This document shows, piece by piece, positions 33,178 to 41,377 of a stretch of 64,000 bases of DNA (positions within the stretch are counted from its first letter, which is position 1; each line of letters starts with the position of its first letter). The position numbers and the translations under genes were made by a program. This stretch comes from Kitasatospora sp. GAS204B (GTDB lineage: Bacteria; Actinomycetota; Actinomycetes; Streptomycetales; Streptomycetaceae), in the NCBI RefSeq assembly GCF_029892155.1, contig NZ_JARZAG010000008.1, positions 186,001 through 250,000 of the forward strand, read 5' to 3'. The notes beneath the pieces are model-generated. The model ran no database searches. It saw only the letters and a program-made list of their open reading frames with translations, and was not told where the DNA came from.

Positions 33178-34152
33178 ATGGCCGAGAAGAAGATCATCGC
33201 AGTCGTCGGCGCGACCGGATCGCAGGGCGGCGGCCTGGCACGGGCCATTCTCGACGACCCGGACGGGCCGTTCGCGCTGCGCGTGCTGACCCGCAGCGCC
33301 GGCTCGCCGAAGACGAAGGAGCTGGCCGCGCGGGGGGCCGAGGTCGTCGAGGCCGATCTGGACGACGAGGCGGGCCTGCGCGCGGCGTTCGACGGCGCGT
33401 ACGGCGCCTTCGTCGTCACGAACTTCTGGGCGCAGCGGACCCCGGAGGAGGAAGCCGCCCGGACCCGGGCGCAGATGGAACTGGACCAGGCCGCGACCGC
33501 TGCCCGCGCCGCGAAGGCGGCAGGTCTCAAGCACGTCGTCTGGTCCACGCTGGAGGACACCCGGCCGCACTTCGAGCACCTCGGCAGCCGGCTGCCGACC
33601 CTGCTGGACGTCTACAAGGTGCCGCACTTCGACGCCAAGGGCGAGGCGAACGCCTACTTCACCCAACTCGGCATCCCCACCACGTTCCTGCTGACGACCT
33701 TCTACTACGAGTCGCTCCTGGTCGGGCAGGGCCCGCACCGCGACGAGAACGGCGAGCTCGTCCTGACCAACCCGATGGGCGACAGCGTCATGGCGCTCGT
33801 GGCCGCGGAGGACATCGGCCGGACCGCGTACGGCATCTTCCGCGCCGGCCCCACGTACATCAGCCGTACCGTCGGTCTCGCCGGCACGCACGCCACCGGC
33901 GCCGAGCTCGCCGAACTGTTCACGGAGGCGCTCGGCGAGCCCGTCGCCTACCGGCCCCTCAGCCACGACGAGGTCCGCGCGTCCGGGGCGCCCGGCGCCG
34001 ACGAGGTCGCCAACATGTACCAGTTCTACGCGGAGGCCGACGCGTACTTCACCACCGTCCGGAACCTCGACCTCGCACGGGAGATCAACCCGCGGCTCAA
34101 GCCGCTGAAGGAGTGGCTGCACGAGCACAAGGACGAGATCCCGCTGACCTGA
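33178..34152 (+). CDS. NmrA-like NAD(P)-binding protein
   Basis: A 324-residue Rossmann protein of the NmrA/HSCARG group. It begins IIAVVGATGSQGGGLARAIL (GxxGxxG loop), continues with RVLTRSAGSPKTKELAARGAEVVEADLDD, and carries GLKHVVWSTLED and YFTQLGIPTTFLLTTFYYES. Such proteins act as redox sensors or as quinone and isoflavone-type reductases. GAGGGA precedes the ATG. Divergent pairing with the HTH/MmyB regulator is typical. Confidence 0.88.
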   Translation: MAEKKIIAVVGATGSQGGGLARAILDDPDGPFALRVLTRSAGSPKTKELAARGAEVVEADLDDEAGLRAAFDGAYGAFVVTNFWAQRTPEEEAARTRAQMELDQAATAARAAKAAGLKHVVWSTLEDTRPHFEHLGSRLPTLLDVYKVPHFDAKGEANAYFTQLGIPTTFLLTTFYYESLLVGQGPHRDENGELVLTNPMGDSVMALVAAEDIGRTAYGIFRAGPTYISRTVGLAGTHATGAELAELFTEALGEPVAYRPLSHDEVRASGAPGADEVANMYQFYAEADAYFTTVRNLDLAREINPRLKPLKEWLHEHKDEIPLT

Positions 34153-34172
34153 TCACCGGCACGCACCGACGA

Positions 34173-34201
34173 GGCGCCACCACCGCTCGCGTGGCGGCGC
34201 C
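34173..34201. terminator. Hairpin after NmrA-like gene
   Basis: GGCGCCAC and GTGGCGGCGCC pair with one bulge around a 10-base loop, 20 bases after the stop. Confidence 0.6.
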
Positions 34202-34352
34202 TTCGCCGCCGTTCGCCGGATCGGTTCAGCCGGTCCAGGTATCCCGCAGTGGTGCGCGTCGCGTCAACTCCTCATTGACGGGCCCCCACACCGGGACCGT
34301 GCGAGCGTGGCCACGGCGGCCTGGCAGACTGGCCGGCCATGGGGATGATTTC

Positions 34353-35294
34353 ATGACGCCGACACGACTGCTCGACCAACAATCCGAGTCCACAAGACGC
34401 GGCACTGGCACCGAGAACGGGACGAACGGCGCAGCGACCGACGCCGGGACGCGCGCGAATCGCGGGTTCTCGAAGATCGGCCCGATCCTGCCGGCCCGGC
34501 TGCGACCGGTGAACCGCCCCACCATGTGGATCGAGATCGCGCTCATCAGCATCGGCTACTACTGCTACCGCGTGACGCAGAACGCGGCGCGCACCGGCCG
34601 CGAGGCTCCGTACCACCGGGGCCGGGACATCCTCAGCCTGGAGCACGCGCTCCACCTCGACATCGAGCATTGGCTCAACCACACGATCGCCAGGATCGAC
34701 TGGCTGATCGTGGGGATGAACTACTACTACGCGACGCTCCACTTCATCGTGACGATAGCCGTCTTCATCTGGGTCTACGTCAAGTTCCCTGACCGCTACC
34801 GCGCGATCCGCACCGTGATGTTCGCGATCAACGGCGTGGCCCTGATCGGCTTCTACCTCTATGCCGTCGCCCCGCCGCGCTTGCTCGACCCGACCCGGTT
34901 CATCGACACGTTCTGCGTCCACCACACCTGGGGCGAGCAGACGTGCAGCGGAGTGGCGGGCCTGTCCGGCTCGATGACGAACGAGTTCGCCGCGATGCCG
35001 TCCCTCCACATCGGCTGGGCGGTCTGGTGTGCCCTGGCGATCGCCCACCTGGCCAAACGCAAGTGGGTGAAGATCCTGGGCATCCTGTACCCGGTGGCGA
35101 CCTTCACGGTCATCATCGCGACGGCCAACCACTACGTCCTGGACGCGGTCGGCGGCCTGGTCACCGTGGGCGCCGGCTTCCTGGTCCAGCGCATCCTGCA
35201 AGGACGGCCCGTCTACGGCGCACCGCCGGCGGAACCTGTCCGGACGCCACAGCCGGGCCCCGGCGCCCTAGTTCAGACTCCAGCCGCAAAGTAG
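34353..35294 (+). CDS. PAP2-superfamily membrane phosphatase/phosphotransferase
   Basis: A 313-residue membrane protein of the inositolphosphotransferase (Aur1/Ipt1)-like PAP2 group. An N-terminal polar tail is followed by about six helices. The catalytic pieces are MPSLHIGWAVW (motif with the central His) and TANHYVLDAVGG (motif with the nucleophilic His and an Asp). A loop near AVAPPRLLDPTRFIDTF is typical of the actinobacterial group. It probably handles a lipid phosphate or phospho-head-group transfer. GGGGATG lies before the ATG at 34353. Its stop is eight bases from the convergent HTH gene stop. Confidence 0.85.
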   Translation: MTPTRLLDQQSESTRRGTGTENGTNGAATDAGTRANRGFSKIGPILPARLRPVNRPTMWIEIALISIGYYCYRVTQNAARTGREAPYHRGRDILSLEHALHLDIEHWLNHTIARIDWLIVGMNYYYATLHFIVTIAVFIWVYVKFPDRYRAIRTVMFAINGVALIGFYLYAVAPPRLLDPTRFIDTFCVHHTWGEQTCSGVAGLSGSMTNEFAAMPSLHIGWAVWCALAIAHLAKRKWVKILGILYPVATFTVIIATANHYVLDAVGGLVTVGAGFLVQRILQGRPVYGAPPAEPVRTPQPGPGALVQTPAAK

Positions 35295-35302
35295 CGGGGT
35301 GA

Positions 35303-36208
35303 TCATGCGTTCGCTGCCGTGGCCGCCGCGGACAACCTGTCCGGTGCCAGGCCCGCCGTGCCGCTCAGCTCCTGGGTCCCTATGACAGACAGGAGTTCCA
35401 GCTGCTCTGCTCCCGGGCTTCCGGGTGGGGCGGTGAACCACAGCAGGCGTTGCCGTCCGTCCTCGCTGAGGAGGTTGTAGCAGTCGAGTTCGATGACGCC
35501 GAGCATGGGGTGGACGATCCTCTTGTGGTCCATGCGGCGCACCGCGACGTCGTGGGTGTCCCAGAGGGCTGCGAACTCCTCGCTGCGGCGGCGTAGCACG
35601 GCGACCATCTTCGTGACCTCCGCGTCCCGGCCTCGCCGGGCGGCCGCTGCTTGGAGGTCGGCCACGAACACCCGGGAGTGGTGCGGGTGGTCCTCGGGCG
35701 GGTAGATCTCGCGCGCCTGCGGGTCGGTGAACCAGCGGTACACGAGGCTCGCCGCCGGGCCCCGCTGTGCCGGGGACTTGCCGAGCAGGGTCAGGGCCAG
35801 GTCGTTTTCCACCAGGGTTTCGTGCAGGTCGGTGATGACGCGCGCGGGGGTGTTGGACAGCCGGTCCAGGAGTCCGAGGAGCGCGGGCTGCACGTGTGCC
35901 GATGGTCCGTGTGCCGACGGGGGGACCGGCCGCTCGGCCAGGTGAAACAGGTGGTCGCGCTCGTCGCCGTTCAGGCGCAGGGCTCGGGCGAGGGCGGCGA
36001 GGGTCTGGGTCGAGGGCTGCACGCCGTTCTTCGCGCTGCCGCGTTCCAGCTCGGTGTAGTAGTCGGCTGACAGCCCTGCCAGCTGCGCGACTTCCTCGCG
36101 GCGCAGCCCGGGGACGCGCCGGCGCGGGCCTTGCGGGAGACCGATCTCGGCGGGGCGGATGCGGTCGCGGCGTGTCCTGAGGAAGGCACCGAGTTCTGGA
36201 AGGTTCAC
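35303..36208 (-). CDS. HTH regulator with MmyB-like ligand domain (second copy)
   Basis: A 301-residue XRE/MmyB regulator of the same type as the one at 32204-33031. The XRE part reads RRRVPGLRREEVAQLAGLSADYYTELERGSAKNGVQPSTQTLAALARAL. The C-terminal domain has YRWFTDPQAREIYPPEDHPHHSRVFVADLQAAAARRG and HPMLGVIELDCYNLL. The GTG at 36208 fits the family N-terminus (MNLPELGAFLRTRRDRI); its purine-rich site is unusually close, so the exact start is uncertain. It is divergent from a tautomerase gene, with a 7-bp dyad between them. Confidence 0.88.
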   Translation of the reverse strand: MNLPELGAFLRTRRDRIRPAEIGLPQGPRRRVPGLRREEVAQLAGLSADYYTELERGSAKNGVQPSTQTLAALARALRLNGDERDHLFHLAERPVPPSAHGPSAHVQPALLGLLDRLSNTPARVITDLHETLVENDLALTLLGKSPAQRGPAASLVYRWFTDPQAREIYPPEDHPHHSRVFVADLQAAAARRGRDAEVTKMVAVLRRRSEEFAALWDTHDVAVRRMDHKRIVHPMLGVIELDCYNLLSEDGRQRLLWFTAPPGSPGAEQLELLSVIGTQELSGTAGLAPDRLSAAATAANA

Positions 36209-36240
36209 CCCTCCATGGTCGCTCGTATGCCGGAGCGCAG

Positions 36241-36261
36241 CCAGGGGGTGGCATCCCCTGG
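36241..36261. promoter_or_regulatory. Operator-like dyad between HTH and tautomerase genes
   Basis: CCAGGGG-7 bases-CCCCTGG is a perfect inverted repeat 33 bases upstream of the HTH start. A second, smaller dyad CAGCC-CT-GGCTG follows within 20 bases. ATCCCCTG is also seen in the control region of the related HTH gene near 33067. Confidence 0.55.
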
Positions 36262-36379
36262 GTAGACGCAGCCCTGGCTGGGGATGGGGGACGGGCCGAT
36301 CGTGGAGGACGCGGCAGAGCAACGGCAAGGCCGCGGCCCGACCGCTGTAACGCCCCACTGAGAGAAGGAACAACCAGCC

Positions 36380-36610
36380 ATGCCTTTCGCGAACTTCAAG
36401 GTCCCCGAGAAGACCCTCACCCCGAAGCAGAAGGAGGAGATCGTCACCCGCACCACCGAGCTGTATGTCGAGATCTACGGCGAGCGCGCCCGCAACACCA
36501 CCATGGTTCTGGTCGAGGAGGTCGCCGACGGCGGCTGGGGCATCTCCGGCAACGTGCTGACCCTCGCCATGCTCGGCGGGGCGACACCGACCGACACCGG
36601 CGGCGTCTGA
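36380..36610 (+). CDS. 4-oxalocrotonate tautomerase-like protein
   Basis: A 76-residue protein of the tautomerase superfamily. Pro2 (MPFANFKVPEKTL), exposed after Met removal, is the catalytic base. The remainder (KQKEEIVTRTTELYVEIYGERARNTTMVLVEEVADGGWGISG) follows the family, including a conserved Arg and a WGxxG. It would interconvert enol and keto forms of a small 2-oxo acid. GAAGGA precedes the ATG. It is divergent from an HTH/MmyB gene that probably regulates it. Confidence 0.9.
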   Translation: MPFANFKVPEKTLTPKQKEEIVTRTTELYVEIYGERARNTTMVLVEEVADGGWGISGNVLTLAMLGGATPTDTGGV

Positions 36611-36659
36611 CCGCACCGGCCGTCCTTCGGCCAGGACAGCACCTCAGCGAGGCCCTTCA

Positions 36660-36851
36660 TCATGTCCCCGTACTCGATCGGTCGGCGGTGTCCACCGGAG
36701 TGCGGGGACGGGGCACGGCAGCGGTCAGCCCCAGCGCGAGCCGCTTGTCCATGTCCATGTCCATGTCCAGGCGGAAGGTACCGTGCGGGTTGACGTCGGA
36801 CCAGAACAGCGCGGTCAGGCCGCGCTGGTCCTCGTCGCTCAGATTCTCCAT
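36660..36851 (-). pseudogene. Possible C-terminal transposase fragment
   Basis: A 63-codon minus-strand stretch whose translation (MENLSDEDQRGLTALFWSDV, then NPHGTFRLDMDMDMDKRLAL) looks like a protein C-terminus; similar LxPLFWxxVxPYGxFxLDM tails occur, as far as I recall, in actinobacterial transposases of the Tn3 kind. Upstream sequence in this frame is not protein-like, so at most a tail remains. The DMDMDMD run is encoded by a hexanucleotide repeat. Identification is tentative. Confidence 0.35.
36747..36769. repeat. Hexanucleotide tandem repeat
   Basis: GTCCAT is repeated three full times plus five bases. In the minus-strand frame it encodes an alternating Asp-Met run inside the presumed transposase remnant. 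The repeat unit is six, so length change would keep the frame. Confidence 0.9.
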
Positions 36852-37009
36852 CGCTCGCCACCGCACCCGGCAGGATGGCCGTCCGTCGGCCCGGGTGGAG
36901 ATCGTGCCCGGCGCCGGCCAGGCGTTGCAGACCGACCGACCGGACCTGGTGGCGACCGCATCCTGCACGCCGTCGGGCGGTAGTGCCACCGCGTGGGCCC
37001 CAGACGCAG

Positions 37010-37040
37010 TTGCTTCGAGCGCACTCGAAGGTTCTAGCGT
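37010..37040 (+). promoter_or_regulatory. MerR-type promoter with 19-bp spacer and dyad
   Basis: -35 TTGCTT (37010-37015) and -10 TAGCGT (37035-37040) are separated by 19 bases. The dyad CTTCGAG-CGCA-CTCGAAG (37013-37030) lies across the -35 and spacer. This is the classic geometry of promoters untwisted by MerR proteins. The start site would fall at about 37047, next to the ATG. Confidence 0.7.
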
Positions 37041-37047
37041 GGTCCAC

Positions 37048-37512
37048 ATGACGGTGATCGACAGCACCCCCGTGAAGTCCCCACCCGTGGGCGCCTGTGT
37101 GTCCGCGGGGCCGGCTCATCCGCGACCCGACGGCCAGGACCGCTACACGATCAGCGAGGTCGCGGCGTTCACCGGGCTCAGCGCGCACACCCTGCGCTGG
37201 TACGAGCAGATCGGTCTGATGCCGCACGTGCAGCGGTCGCACGCCGGCCAGCGCCTCTTCGACAACAGGGACCTGGACTGGCTCGCCTTCGTGGGCACAC
37301 TGCGGCTGACCGGGATGCCGGTCGCCGCCATGGTTCGCTTCGCGGAGCTGGTACGCCAGGGCGAAGACACCTTCGACGAACGGCAGGAGGTGCTGGAGCA
37401 GACCCGGCGCGAGGTCGTCGCGCGCGTCGCGGAGCTACAGAACACCCTTGCCGCACTCGACTACAAGATCGCCTTCTATGCGAGCGCCCGCCTGGCGCCG
37501 GAAAGGGCCTGA
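37048..37512 (+). CDS. MerR-family regulator
   Basis: A 154-residue regulator. The MerR winged helix is RYTISEVAAFTGLSAHTLRWYEQIGLMPHVQRSHAGQRLFDNRDLDWLAFVGTLRLTGMPVAAMVRFAELV, followed by a coiled-coil dimer helix (RQEVLEQTRREVVARVAELQNTLAALDYKIAFY). No metal-binding Cys is present, so it is of the aldehyde/redox-responsive NmlR/AdhR-like kind rather than a metal sensor. There is no ribosome-binding site; the MerR-type promoter predicts a leaderless transcript. The aldo/keto reductase gene starts nine bases after its stop and is the probable target. Confidence 0.9.
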   Translation: MTVIDSTPVKSPPVGACVSAGPAHPRPDGQDRYTISEVAAFTGLSAHTLRWYEQIGLMPHVQRSHAGQRLFDNRDLDWLAFVGTLRLTGMPVAAMVRFAELVRQGEDTFDERQEVLEQTRREVVARVAELQNTLAALDYKIAFYASARLAPERA

Positions 37513-37520
37513 ACGCCACC

Positions 37521-38558
37521 ATGAGCAACGCCATGAGCAACGCCGTCGAACAGATCCGCAAGGTCGAGCTGGGCACCGGCGGCCCCCTCGTCGGTGTCCA
37601 GGGCTTCGGCGCCATGGGCATCAGCGCCGCCTACGGAGAGACGGACGGCGCGGCGGCCCGCGACACCCTGGAGGCGACCCTGGAGGCAGGTGTCACCCTC
37701 ATCGACACCGCCGACATGTACGGCTTCGGTGCGAACGAGGAGTTCCTCGCGCCGTTCGTCGCAGCGCACCGCGACGAGATCACCCTGGCCACCAAGTTCG
37801 GCTTCGAGTTCCGCGCCGGTGAGTCGAGTTACCGGGGCATCAGCAACGATCCCGCCTATATCAGGAAGGCGGCCGAGGGGAGCCTGCGACGCCTGAACGT
37901 CGAGGCCATCGACCTCTACTACATGCACCGCCGCGACGCCGCCGTCCCGCTCGCCGAGTCCGTCGGCGCCATGGCCGAACTGGTGCGGGAGGGCAAGGTC
38001 AAGCGCCTCGGCCTGAGCGAGGTCACCGGCGCCGAGCTGCACGAGGCGCACGCCGTGCACCCGATCACCGCCGTGCAGTCGGAGTGGTCGGTCTTCAGCC
38101 GGGACGTCGAGCAAAGCGCGGTGGGCGCGGCCGCCGCGCTCGGGGTCGCCTTCGTGCCGTACTCGCCGCTCGGCAGGGGCTTTCTGACCGGTGCCTTCAC
38201 CGACGCGAGCAAGGAGCTCTCCGGCAGCGACTTCCGGCAGTTGCTGCCGCGCTTCTCCGGCGACAACGCCGAGGCGAACGCCGCTCTCCTGGCACCCCTG
38301 CGCACGATCGCGGCCGACCACGGCGCCAGCACGGCGCAGATCGCCCTGGCCTGGGTGCAGCAGCGGGCACAGGCGCACGGCCTGACCGTGGTACCGATCC
38401 CCGGGACCCGCAAGCGCAGCCGCCTGCTGGAGAACGCCGCGGCCACCCGGATCACGCTGACCGCCGAAGAACTGGCCCTGTTGGAGCCGATCGCCGGCCG
38501 GGTGGCGGGCGACCGCTACGCGGACATGTCGCACACGGCGGTGGCCCGGGAGGCCTGA
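37521..38558 (+). CDS. Aldo/keto reductase in MerR operon
   Basis: A 345-residue NADPH-dependent reductase. The catalytic tetrad is visible: Asp and Tyr in LIDTADMYGFGANEEFL, Lys in TLATKFGFEF, His in DLYYMHRRD. Cofactor-binding segments follow (GLSEV, QSEWSVFSR, VPYSPLGRGFLTG, VVPIPGTRKRSRLLEN). The coding start contains ATGAGCAACGCC twice in tandem, so either ATG (37521 or 37533) could be used. Co-transcription with the MerR gene suggests aldehyde or quinone detoxification. Confidence 0.92.
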   Translation: MSNAMSNAVEQIRKVELGTGGPLVGVQGFGAMGISAAYGETDGAAARDTLEATLEAGVTLIDTADMYGFGANEEFLAPFVAAHRDEITLATKFGFEFRAGESSYRGISNDPAYIRKAAEGSLRRLNVEAIDLYYMHRRDAAVPLAESVGAMAELVREGKVKRLGLSEVTGAELHEAHAVHPITAVQSEWSVFSRDVEQSAVGAAAALGVAFVPYSPLGRGFLTGAFTDASKELSGSDFRQLLPRFSGDNAEANAALLAPLRTIAADHGASTAQIALAWVQQRAQAHGLTVVPIPGTRKRSRLLENAAATRITLTAEELALLEPIAGRVAGDRYADMSHTAVAREA

Positions 38559-38721
38559 GGTCTGCCGCTTCACGGCGACCCGGGAAGTGCGGGCGACCAG
38601 GCGGAGCGTGGCATGCTGAAGGCCCTGGAGCAACGGAGCTGACGGACTGTCAGCCGCTACGCTCGGCCCGTGACCGGCTGGGCGATCCGACAGGCGAACC
38701 GCCGAGCCGGCCACCGATCCA

Positions 38722-39747
38722 TCACCGACGGCGAAGCCTCGCCTTCTCGATCGCGAGCGGTTCTGCCGCATAGTTGTCCGCAGGGTCGAGGTCGACTCCC
38801 GGTGGGACGATCTCGTCGATGCGGTCGAGGATTTCGTTCGACAGCTCGATATCGACACCGGACAGAAGCCCGTCGAGCTGTTCCTGCGTGCGCGGCCCGA
38901 TCAACACGGAGGTGACGGCCGGATGCGCACGGACGAAAGCGACCGCGAGCTGCGGCAGCGTCATCCCCGCCTCGCGAGCGAGTACGGCGAGCTTGGCGAG
39001 TGCGGCGGCCTTCAACGTGCCGGTCGGAGTCGACGCGTCGTAGTGCGACGGCAAAGCCGAGGACGTCAGCACGGCCCGATGGCTCGATGCGAGGTCCGGC
39101 CGCCCGGAGAGCCAGCCGCCGTTCAGGGGGCTGAAGGTGAGCACGCCAAGCCCGTAGCGCTGCGCCGTCGGGAGTACCGCAGCCTCGGGCTTGCGCGTGA
39201 AGACGGAGTACATCGGCTGCTCGGTCAGGAATCGGTAGGAACCCTGGCGTTCCGCCGCCCACTGTGCCTCGACGATCATCTCCGCCGGGAACATGGACGA
39301 GCCGAATGCACGGATCTTGCCAACGCGGACCAGGTCGGACAACGCTGAGACCGTCTCGCCGATCTCCGTCTCGTAGTCGGGACGGTGGATCTGATAAAGG
39401 TCGATGTAATCAGTGTCGAGTCGGCGAAGGCTGTTTTCAACTTCGCGCACGATCCACCTTCGCGAGCCACCCCGCTGGTTCGGGTCCTCCTCCATCGGCC
39501 GCCCGAACTTGGTCGCAATGACGACATCATCCCGGCGGGCCTTGAGGGCCTTGCCGACGATCTCCTCGGACTCGCCCTTGGAGTAGACGTCGGCCGTGTC
39601 GATGAAATTCATCCCGGCATCGAGCGCGCTGTGGATGACACGGATCGAGTCCCCGTGATCCGGATTGCCCAGGCTTCCGAACATCATGGCGCCGAGCGCG
39701 AACTCGCTTACGGAAATTCCGGTTGCCCCGAGAGTCCTGCGCTTCAT
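38722..39747 (-). CDS. Aldo/keto reductase divergent from AraC
   Basis: A 341-residue reductase of a different subgroup from its neighbour. The tetrad is Asp/Tyr in FIDTADVYSKGESEEIV, Lys in VIATKFGRPM and His in DLYQIHRPD. Later elements are LTEQPMYSVFTR, LGVLTFSPLNGGWLSG and VTSVLIGPRTQEQLDG. GGAAGG precedes the ATG at 39747. Codon third positions are visibly less GC-rich than in neighbours, as in the divergent AraC gene, which hints at joint transfer. It probably reduces an aldehyde or ketone. Confidence 0.92.
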   Translation of the reverse strand: MKRRTLGATGISVSEFALGAMMFGSLGNPDHGDSIRVIHSALDAGMNFIDTADVYSKGESEEIVGKALKARRDDVVIATKFGRPMEEDPNQRGGSRRWIVREVENSLRRLDTDYIDLYQIHRPDYETEIGETVSALSDLVRVGKIRAFGSSMFPAEMIVEAQWAAERQGSYRFLTEQPMYSVFTRKPEAAVLPTAQRYGLGVLTFSPLNGGWLSGRPDLASSHRAVLTSSALPSHYDASTPTGTLKAAALAKLAVLAREAGMTLPQLAVAFVRAHPAVTSVLIGPRTQEQLDGLLSGVDIELSNEILDRIDEIVPPGVDLDPADNYAAEPLAIEKARLRRR

Positions 39748-39772
39748 TCTATTCTGTGCCTTCCGGATGCTT

Positions 39773-39820
39773 CGGTCGTACGGTCACCCCTCAATGGCAC
39801 CACGCCGGACCGCACGACCG
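39773..39820. promoter_or_regulatory. Spaced inverted repeat between reductase and AraC genes
   Basis: CGGTCGTACGGTC (39773-39785) and GACCGCACGACCG (39808-39820) are inverted copies with one mismatch, 22 bases apart. The spacing suits a dimeric or looping regulator such as the adjacent AraC protein. Confidence 0.6.
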
Positions 39821-39920
39821 ATAGACAGATCCTGCCGCCGGCCTGCACGATCCTGTCAACATTGCCCGGATCAAGCCGGGCAGCCTGGCGCTCTCACCAG
39901 CCGAATGCTTGGCTCAGGAC

Positions 39921-40820
39921 ATGGACCCCCTCAACGAGCTTCAGATGCTGATCGTGCGGCACGCCGGCGCCGGCGGACAGCAGAAGAAGCAGATCCTGGA
40001 CGGCGTTTCCATCACCTGCGTAGACGAAGCGACGCTCCCGGTCGCCGTGATGTCGGAGCCGTCCCTTGCGATCATCGGTCAGGGCGTCAAGCGCACGGTG
40101 CTGAACGGCACGCCATACGACTACCGTGCCGGCCAGTATCTCGTCGTGTCCGTCGACCTCCCGGTGACCGGCCAGGCCCTCAAGGCCAGCTCGGACGAGC
40201 CGTTCGTCTGTTTCAGCATGGCGCTGAAACCAACGGCGATCGCGCCGTTGCTGCTTGAGATGACCAACAGCGCGAAACCGCCCGCCTTCACCGGCCTCGC
40301 AGTCAGCGCGGCGACCCCTGAGCTGCTCGATCCGATCGTTCGACTGCTTCGCCTCGTCGACCGCCCCGACGACCTCCGCGTGCTCGCACCCGGATTCGAG
40401 AGGGAGATCCTCTGGCGTCTCATCACCGGCGATCAGGGCGCCCTCGTCCGTCAGATCGGTCTCGCCGACGGCAGCCTCGCGCACATCTCCCGCACGATCC
40501 GCTGGATCCGTCAGCACTACAACGAGCCCCTGCTCATCGCGGACCTCGCCGACCTGTCCGGCATGAGCGCCTCGTCCTTCCACCGCCACTTCCGCTCCGC
40601 GACATCGATGACGCCGATCCAGTTCCAGAAGCAGATTCGCCTCCAGGAGGCGCGCGCCCTCCTCATGACCCGACCGGCGGACGTCGCAGAAATCGGCTAT
40701 CTCGTCGGCTACGAGAGCCCGTCCCAGTTCAGTCGCGAATACCGCAAGACGTTCGGGACGCCCCCGGGCCGAGACAGTGCGCGACTCAGGGGTCGCGTTT
40801 CGAATTCCTTCGGGGGTTGA
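39921..40820 (+). CDS. AraC-family regulator (AraC_N type)
   Basis: About 299 residues. The N-terminal cupin-like domain (ITCVDEATLPVAVMSEPSLAIIGQGVKRTVLNGTPYDYRAGQYLVVSVDLPVTG) belongs to the AraC_N group. The C-terminal double helix-turn-helix has LLIADLADLSGMSASSFHRHFRSATSMTPIQFQKQIRLQEARALL and VAEIGYLVGYESPSQFSREYRKTFGTPPG. Family members usually activate a divergent oxidoreductase. The ATG at 39921 is preferred over a TTG 12 bases upstream because the family begins MDPLNELQ; ribosome-binding sites are poor for both. Confidence 0.9.
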   Translation: MDPLNELQMLIVRHAGAGGQQKKQILDGVSITCVDEATLPVAVMSEPSLAIIGQGVKRTVLNGTPYDYRAGQYLVVSVDLPVTGQALKASSDEPFVCFSMALKPTAIAPLLLEMTNSAKPPAFTGLAVSAATPELLDPIVRLLRLVDRPDDLRVLAPGFEREILWRLITGDQGALVRQIGLADGSLAHISRTIRWIRQHYNEPLLIADLADLSGMSASSFHRHFRSATSMTPIQFQKQIRLQEARALLMTRPADVAEIGYLVGYESPSQFSREYRKTFGTPPGRDSARLRGRVSNSFGG

Positions 40821-40888
40821 GCGTGTGGTCGGGCCCGCAGCTGGGAACGCCACGGCACAGCTGTTCCAAGGAGGTTCACCCGCCCCCG

Positions 40889-41347
40889 TCACAGCTCGTC
40901 GTAGATGTCCGCCAGCCGCCCCAGCACATCGCTCGCCGCCGCCAACTCCGCCACCCCGTGGTGCGCCAGCGCCCCCTGTAGCGCCGTGGCCAGGGCCGTC
41001 TGCCGCTCCTCATGCCGGCGGCGGCCGGTCTCGGTCAGGCTGACCAGGACCGAGCGCTTGTCCTCCGGCGGGCGCTCGCGCGTCACGTACCCGGCCGCGA
41101 CGAGCCCGTTGACCAGCTGAGTGGCGGCGGCGCCCGTGGTCTCGGTGCCGGCGGCGAGTTGACTGATCGTCAGCGGGCCCTGGTCGGCGAGGACCCGCAG
41201 GGCGCGGGCGTGGGTGAGGGAGAGTGCGCCGACGGTGCGGGTGGCCCGGCCGCGCAGGCGGGAGTCGGCGGCGCTGAGACGGTAGGCGGCGCGGGCGAGC
41301 TGGTCGAGGGCCTGCTCCCGGGCGGAGCTCGGTGCGGGTTCGGTCAT
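40889..41347 (-). CDS. MarR-family regulator divergent from hydrolase
   Basis: A 152-residue MarR protein with core LTHARALRVLADQGPLTISQLAAGTETTGAAATQLVNGLVAAGYVTRERPPEDKRSVLVSLTETGRRRHEE. The wing is DKRS rather than DRRS, a common variant. It is divergent from an alpha/beta hydrolase; three phased copies of a 10-bp palindrome fill the space between them and are the obvious operators. It probably represses the hydrolase until an inducer binds. Confidence 0.92.
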   Translation of the reverse strand: MTEPAPSSAREQALDQLARAAYRLSAADSRLRGRATRTVGALSLTHARALRVLADQGPLTISQLAAGTETTGAAATQLVNGLVAAGYVTRERPPEDKRSVLVSLTETGRRRHEERQTALATALQGALAHHGVAELAAASDVLGRLADIYDEL

Positions 41348-41377
41348 GGCGAGGACTCCCAGGTCGACAGGTGCCGT

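Noticed and set aside
33108..34350. Upstream extension of the PAP2 frame through the NmrA-like gene
   Set aside because: Out of frame with NmrA and low-complexity; the PAP2 protein starts at 34353 with a ribosome-binding site.
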